From assembly GCF_015831355.1 (NCBI RefSeq), contig NZ_JADWYR010000002.1, forward strand, positions 248,001 through 312,000: 64,000 nucleotides of DNA. The letters run 5' to 3'. Numbering within the stretch: position 1 is the first letter of the stretch; each line of letters opens with the position of its first letter. Shown here one piece after another: positions 63,299-64,000 of this stretch. The notes under the pieces are model-generated. The model ran no database searches, had not been told where the DNA came from, and was given only the letters and a program-made list of their open reading frames with translations. The stretch is from Panacibacter microcysteis (GTDB lineage: Bacteria > Bacteroidota > Bacteroidia > Chitinophagales > Chitinophagaceae). Both the position numbers and the translations under genes were made by a program.

Positions 63299-64000
63299 AT
63301 GAAACCCCTCATCATAAAACAGTTTTTCTTTAAACATTTTTTTCGTCTAACGGCGCATCACTGCAGTGTGTTGATGCTGCTGATAATTGCATGTGCATCT
63401 TGCAGGCAACCTGATTTGCCCAACCAGCCCATGATCGATCTGCTGAAAGTATGGGAGAGAAATTATGATAACCCGGGAAACATTTTTTCTGCTACAGCTA
63501 CTTTAAGATCGTGCGATTCGGTAATAGACCATTCCGATGATGCAGACATGGTACAACTGGCATTGAATAAAAAAGCCAATGCTTTACTGCAACTTGGCCG
63601 GGAGCAACAGGCCATTGATATTTTTGAAGACATCCTGAAAAAAATACCACAGAGCAGTATAGACCAGCGGCAGGCAGTAATGAGAGACCTTGCAGTTGCT
63701 TACCTGCGCTTTGGTGAAAGAACAAACTGCATACACATGCATGGTGCAGAATCATGCATTTTCCCCATATCCGGCAGCGGTATGCACCACGATAAAACCG
63801 GCTCTGAAAAAGCTATTGCCATATACGAGCAACTGCTAAGCAGTAACCCAGGCGATCTTGAATCAAAATGGTTACTGAACATTGCTTACATGACCGTGGG
63901 CCGGTACCCGCAACAGGTGCCGCCGCAATTTTTGCTGAAACTGGTTAACGATGACTCCCAGCATACAGTAAAACCCTTTACAGATATTGCTGCACAGGTG
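63299..64000 (+). CDS. CRTAC1-like TPR lipoprotein, 3' end outside window
   Basis: The frame from ATG 63299 is open to the window end (234 codons). Lipoprotein signal: hydrophobic LLIIACASC with the modified cysteine about residue 35. The rest shows helical TPR-like segments (NKKANALLQLGREQQAIDIF, EKAIAIYEQLLSSNP) and the block NCIHMHGAESCIFPI and GSGMHHDKTGS, typical of the N-terminal part of CRTAC1/ASPIC-domain proteins, whose FG-GAP propeller would follow outside the window. Second ASPIC-type protein near this SusC/SusD pair. Function unknown. Confidence 0.78.
   Translation, partial: MKPLIIKQFFFKHFFRLTAHHCSVLMLLIIACASCRQPDLPNQPMIDLLKVWERNYDNPGNIFSATATLRSCDSVIDHSDDADMVQLALNKKANALLQLGREQQAIDIFEDILKKIPQSSIDQRQAVMRDLAVAYLRFGERTNCIHMHGAESCIFPISGSGMHHDKTGSEKAIAIYEQLLSSNPGDLESKWLLNIAYMTVGRYPQQVPPQFLLKLVNDDSQHTVKPFTDIAAQV

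Overview
The window looks like a chromosomal piece of a Bacteroidetes bacterium, most likely Chitinophagaceae or a close relative (inference). The grounds are two SusC/SusD gene pairs, a 1326-residue hybrid two-component sensor of the Bacteroidetes type, LacI- and ASPIC/VCBS-type accessory proteins, TAnnTTTG promoter boxes, and moderate GC with AT-richer accessory blocks. No rRNA, tRNA, CRISPR array, insertion sequence or origin was recognised. || Layout. (1) 1-9.0 kb: end of an exopolysaccharide/capsule cluster, all on +: two glycosyltransferases, a Wzy/WaaL-type membrane protein, a GNAT acetyltransferase, a DegT-type aminotransferase, a phosphoglycosyl transferase, a FlaA1/CapD-type dehydratase and a YwqE/CpsB-type PHP phosphatase. 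A strong hairpin terminator closes it. (2) 9.0-13.5 kb: housekeeping genes (fused oligopeptide-type ABC ATPase, AMP nucleosidase, an HsdR_N-like protein, moaE, moaD, a MobA/MocA-like nucleotidyltransferase). (3) 13.7-19.2 kb: sugar-acid catabolism (GAPDH paralogue, permease, KDG kinase, KDPG aldolase, hexuronate-type MFS carrier). (4) 19.7-30.2 kb: a PUL-like block (hybrid sensor, SusC, SusD, SusE) with no glycoside hydrolase or lyase. (5) 30.4-33.4 kb on -: a four-gene operon of secreted protein, membrane protein, histidine kinase and NarL-type regulator. A predicted coiled-coil outer-membrane protein diverges from it. (6) 35.4-37.7 kb: a patatin-like protein and a small membrane protein. (7) 37.8-50.9 kb: an AT-rich defence/DNA-processing island. 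It holds a four-gene minus-strand cluster (glycosylase-like proteins plus HNH nuclease), an HsdR N-terminal remnant, a complete type I restriction operon hsdM-hsdS-prrC-hsdR, a probable HsdM C-terminal remnant, a protein with a FokI-like cleavage domain, and a membrane-anchored PD-(D/E)XK protein. (8) 51.0-53.0 kb: AmpG-like carrier, DUF3606 protein, small TPR-like protein. (9) 53.3-64 kb: an ASPIC/VCBS lipoprotein, a LacI regulator, a second SusC/SusD pair and the start of a CRTAC1-like TPR lipoprotein that runs off the window. || The most unusual features. An 18-copy intergenic repeat family has a 20-base core in three sequence classes. It lies only downstream of genes or between tandem genes, never in a divergent gap, is absent inside the defence island, and forms a perfect 32-bp inverted repeat flanking that island. 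The PrrC-like anticodon nuclease keeps the R-x3-E-x31-H catalytic spacing and the EcoprrI gene order. The FokI-like nuclease carries an N-terminal domain I do not recognise. A cluster of three possible DNA-glycosylase folds with an HNH nuclease is the best candidate for an undescribed system. Two matching palindromes (GNAATCGGTTNC) next to lacI are probable operators.
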